A DNA stretch of 64,000 bases from Catellatospora methionotrophica (lineage in GTDB: Bacteria > Actinomycetota > Actinomycetes > Mycobacteriales > Micromonosporaceae). Below are positions 62,266 to 64,000 of this stretch, piece by piece; position 1 is the stretch's first letter; every line of letters begins with the position of its first letter. The notes under the pieces were generated by a model. The model did no database searches. It was not told the DNA's origin and worked only from the letters and a program-made list of their open reading frames with translations. Position numbers and translations under genes: made by a program. The stretch is taken from positions 124,001 to 188,000 of the forward strand of contig NZ_JAAOTJ010000003.1 in the NCBI RefSeq assembly GCF_011297335.1, in the 5' to 3' direction.

Positions 62266-64000
62266 CGCGCAGGAGGTCGCCGAACAGAGGGGGATCGAGG
62301 CCGAACCCGCCGAGCTTCCCGGCGCGGATCTGCCGCTCACGACAGCTCAGGAATTGTGGACCGAGGCGTCGCGCGTGGCCGGCGTCTACCGCAAGGCCCT
62401 GCAGATCTTGGAACGCGACACCGAGAACCTTGCCCGCGAGCGGGACCAGCTGCAGGCCAAGACTGCGAAGCAGGACCAGGACCAGGCCGGCCTGGTGCGG
62501 GACACACTCCAGTTGGCGGCGGACCAGGCCCGGCTGGCCGCTGATCGTGCAGATCTCGAGAAGGAGCTGGCGGCACTGCGACGCCGTACGCAGGAAGTCG
62601 CGGAATGGGCGGCGCAGACCCGGCAGGAGCGGATCGACAGCGCAGCCGGATTCATGGACCTGGAACGCCAACACCAGCGACGACTCGACGAGCAACGCGC
62701 TGCGATGGACCAGGACATCGACCGGAGCAGAGCCGAGGCAGCCTCCGCCGTCGCCCGGGAGCGCTCCGAACTCGACGAGCTGCGCCAGCACAGCGCCACC
62801 GAACTCGAGGCCCAGCGCGCAGAGCTGGAGGAGCAGCGCCGCGCCCTGCGGTCGGAGCAGAACATGCTGCGTGCCATGGCCGAGAACGAGCAGGAAAACG
62901 AGGACCTAGCCCGCCAGCGGGCAGAACTCGCGGTGGCGGCCGAATTGCAACGCCGTCAGCTGAAGATCGACCAGCTCACCCAGACCCATGAGACGGTGAA
63001 GGCGCACGCCGACCGGCTCCGGGAGGAACTGGACCGACGTGACGCTGCCGCCCGTGACGCCGGGCACGAGGACCCTGCGCGCCTGCAACAGCAGATCCGG
63101 CTACTCAACGAAGACAACTCACGGCTGCGTGCCCAGCTGGCAAACTCGCTGACGATCGAGGATCAGCAGCTGATCACCCGCCTACGCGAGGACAACGCGC
63201 TGCAGGCACAGCAGATTCTGGCGCTGGAGCACCAATGCGCCAGCCTGCGCACCGAGAACAACCTCTACCTGATCTCCACCACCGAGGTGGAGGAGCTTCG
63301 CGAACACCGCGACCACCTGCAGCACTCGATCAGCACACACCGCAAGCTACTCCGGGAAAAGCAGGAGGAGGTCGACTCGCTGCTCGGCGGCGAACGCGCG
63401 CCGCGGCCGTTCCCCGGCCTCGACGAGCTCGACGCGGAACCGGGCCTGCAGACGGCCCGGCCCACCAATCGCAAAACACCGGATCTGGACGACCTCCTCG
63501 ACCACATCCAGCGGCACATTCACGCCGACCGCATCCTCAGCAGCGCCTCGTCGCCGTTGTCCTTCGACAAACGTGATCTGCGTTGCCTGCTCGGCGGCCT
63601 TGCGATGAGCCGGCTGCACCTGCTCCAGGGCATCAGCGGCATCGGCAAGACCAGCCTGCCCAAGGCGTTCGCGCGCGCGATCGGCGCCGATTACGCCGTC
63701 GTCGAGGTGCAGGCCGGGTGGCGAGACCGGGCCGACCTGGTCGGCCACCTCAACGCCTTCGAACGCCGATACTACGAGACCACGTTCACGAAGGCGGTCT
63801 ACCAGGCAGGCTGCGCGGCGCACCAGGACAGGCCATTCTTCGTCATCCTCGACGAGATGAACCTGGCCCACCCCGAGCAGTACTTCGCCGACATCCTTTC
63901 CGGCCTGGAGAACACCGGCGAGCAGATCCGTCTCCAGCTGTCCAACCAGGTGCTGGAGCCCGCCCCACAGCACCTGTCGCGGCAACGCGGAACCCACCTG
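62177..64000 (+). CDS. Coiled-coil McrB-like AAA ATPase, C-terminus outside window
   Basis: ATG 62177 (AGGA five bases upstream) starts within the previous gene (89-base overlap). 608 residues are visible and the frame is open at the window end. Residues 60-400 are a long charged coiled coil (ERDTENLARERDQLQAK, RLDEQRAAMDQDIDRSRAEA, QIRLLNEDNSRLRAQL). An AAA domain begins near residue 470, with Walker A GISGIGKTS (485-493) and Walker B ILDEMNLA (D559-A564). The DEMNLA form is typical of McrB and related AAA proteins in modification-dependent restriction. A McrC-like or nuclease partner may follow beyond the window. No stop or frameshift is seen in the visible part. Confidence 0.85.
   Translation, partial: MAPRHPRSGPPQQNSHGDALLREARKAARNAQEVAEQRGIEAEPAELPGADLPLTTAQELWTEASRVAGVYRKALQILERDTENLARERDQLQAKTAKQDQDQAGLVRDTLQLAADQARLAADRADLEKELAALRRRTQEVAEWAAQTRQERIDSAAGFMDLERQHQRRLDEQRAAMDQDIDRSRAEAASAVARERSELDELRQHSATELEAQRAELEEQRRALRSEQNMLRAMAENEQENEDLARQRAELAVAAELQRRQLKIDQLTQTHETVKAHADRLREELDRRDAAARDAGHEDPARLQQQIRLLNEDNSRLRAQLANSLTIEDQQLITRLREDNALQAQQILALEHQCASLRTENNLYLISTTEVEELREHRDHLQHSISTHRKLLREKQEEVDSLLGGERAPRPFPGLDELDAEPGLQTARPTNRKTPDLDDLLDHIQRHIHADRILSSASSPLSFDKRDLRCLLGGLAMSRLHLLQGISGIGKTSLPKAFARAIGADYAVVEVQAGWRDRADLVGHLNAFERRYYETTFTKAVYQAGCAAHQDRPFFVILDEMNLAHPEQYFADILSGLENTGEQIRLQLSNQVLEPAPQHLSRQRGTHL

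Overview
The window is GC-rich actinobacterial chromosome. Long open frames appear on both strands, GTG starts are common, and the genes include an AfsR-type regulator, ESX/WXG-type toxins, a CHAT protein and a ThuA/sugar-dehydrogenase exoenzyme. This fits a filamentous actinomycete, and my guess is Micromonosporaceae. No rRNA, tRNA, CRISPR array or transposase was seen. Most of the window is accessory DNA rich in conflict and defence genes.

Layout. (a) 1-7.8 kb is ordinary: the end of an AfsR/SARP regulator, a secreted subtilisin-like protease, a secreted peptidoglycan-binding-like protein and small hypotheticals. (b) 7.9-13.7 kb is a first defence cluster: a NERD nuclease-helicase, a DUF262/HNH (GmrSD-type) protein, and a divergent protein joining a RAMA reader, a CBS pair and a C-terminal HEPN-like RNxxxH motif. 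(c) 13.8-16.1 kb and 30.0-32.3 kb are two copies of one four-gene polymorphic-toxin cassette (YbaB-like, WXG-like, 420-aa toxin, 101-aa presumed immunity protein). In copy 1 the two helper genes are broken while toxin and partner are intact. (d) 16.9-22.8 kb encodes one 1946-aa secreted multidomain carbohydrate enzyme. (e) 23.2-29.7 kb is a CHAT protease locus: membrane protein and Cys-rich small protein on one strand, TPR-CHAT protease and TPR partner on the other. (f) 32.5-36.1 kb holds a broken PIN-like gene, a TPR fragment and a DUF262-DUF1524-ATL gene split by an amber codon. (g) 36.2-49.2 kb, all on the minus strand, is a type I restriction-modification operon: HTH-methylase, hsdM, hsdS, AIPR, hsdR, Ser/Thr kinase, PLD nuclease. 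(h) 49.4-52.7 kb, divergent from it across a promoter with three GTGTACAC boxes, is an unnamed trio: Zn-ribbon/winged-helix protein, Rad50-like ATPase, small helical protein. (i) 52.8-54.4 kb holds a DUF4352 protein and an EcsC protein. (j) 54.6-64 kb is a tightly packed operon: vWA, PP2C and kinase-Zn-ribbon (a TerY-P-like triad), then an SF1 helicase, a protein with a HEPN-like motif, and a coiled-coil McrB-like ATPase cut off by the window end.

The best candidates for undescribed systems are the RAMA-CBS-HEPN-like protein, the Zn-ribbon/Rad50-like trio, and the TerY-P-like triad coupled to helicase and McrB-like ATPase. One caution applies throughout. At least four genes carry single-base deletions and three carry in-frame amber codons in otherwise coding frames. 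These may be true decay or, for deletions beside short G or C runs, sequencing error. Reads should be checked before the broken genes are interpreted.
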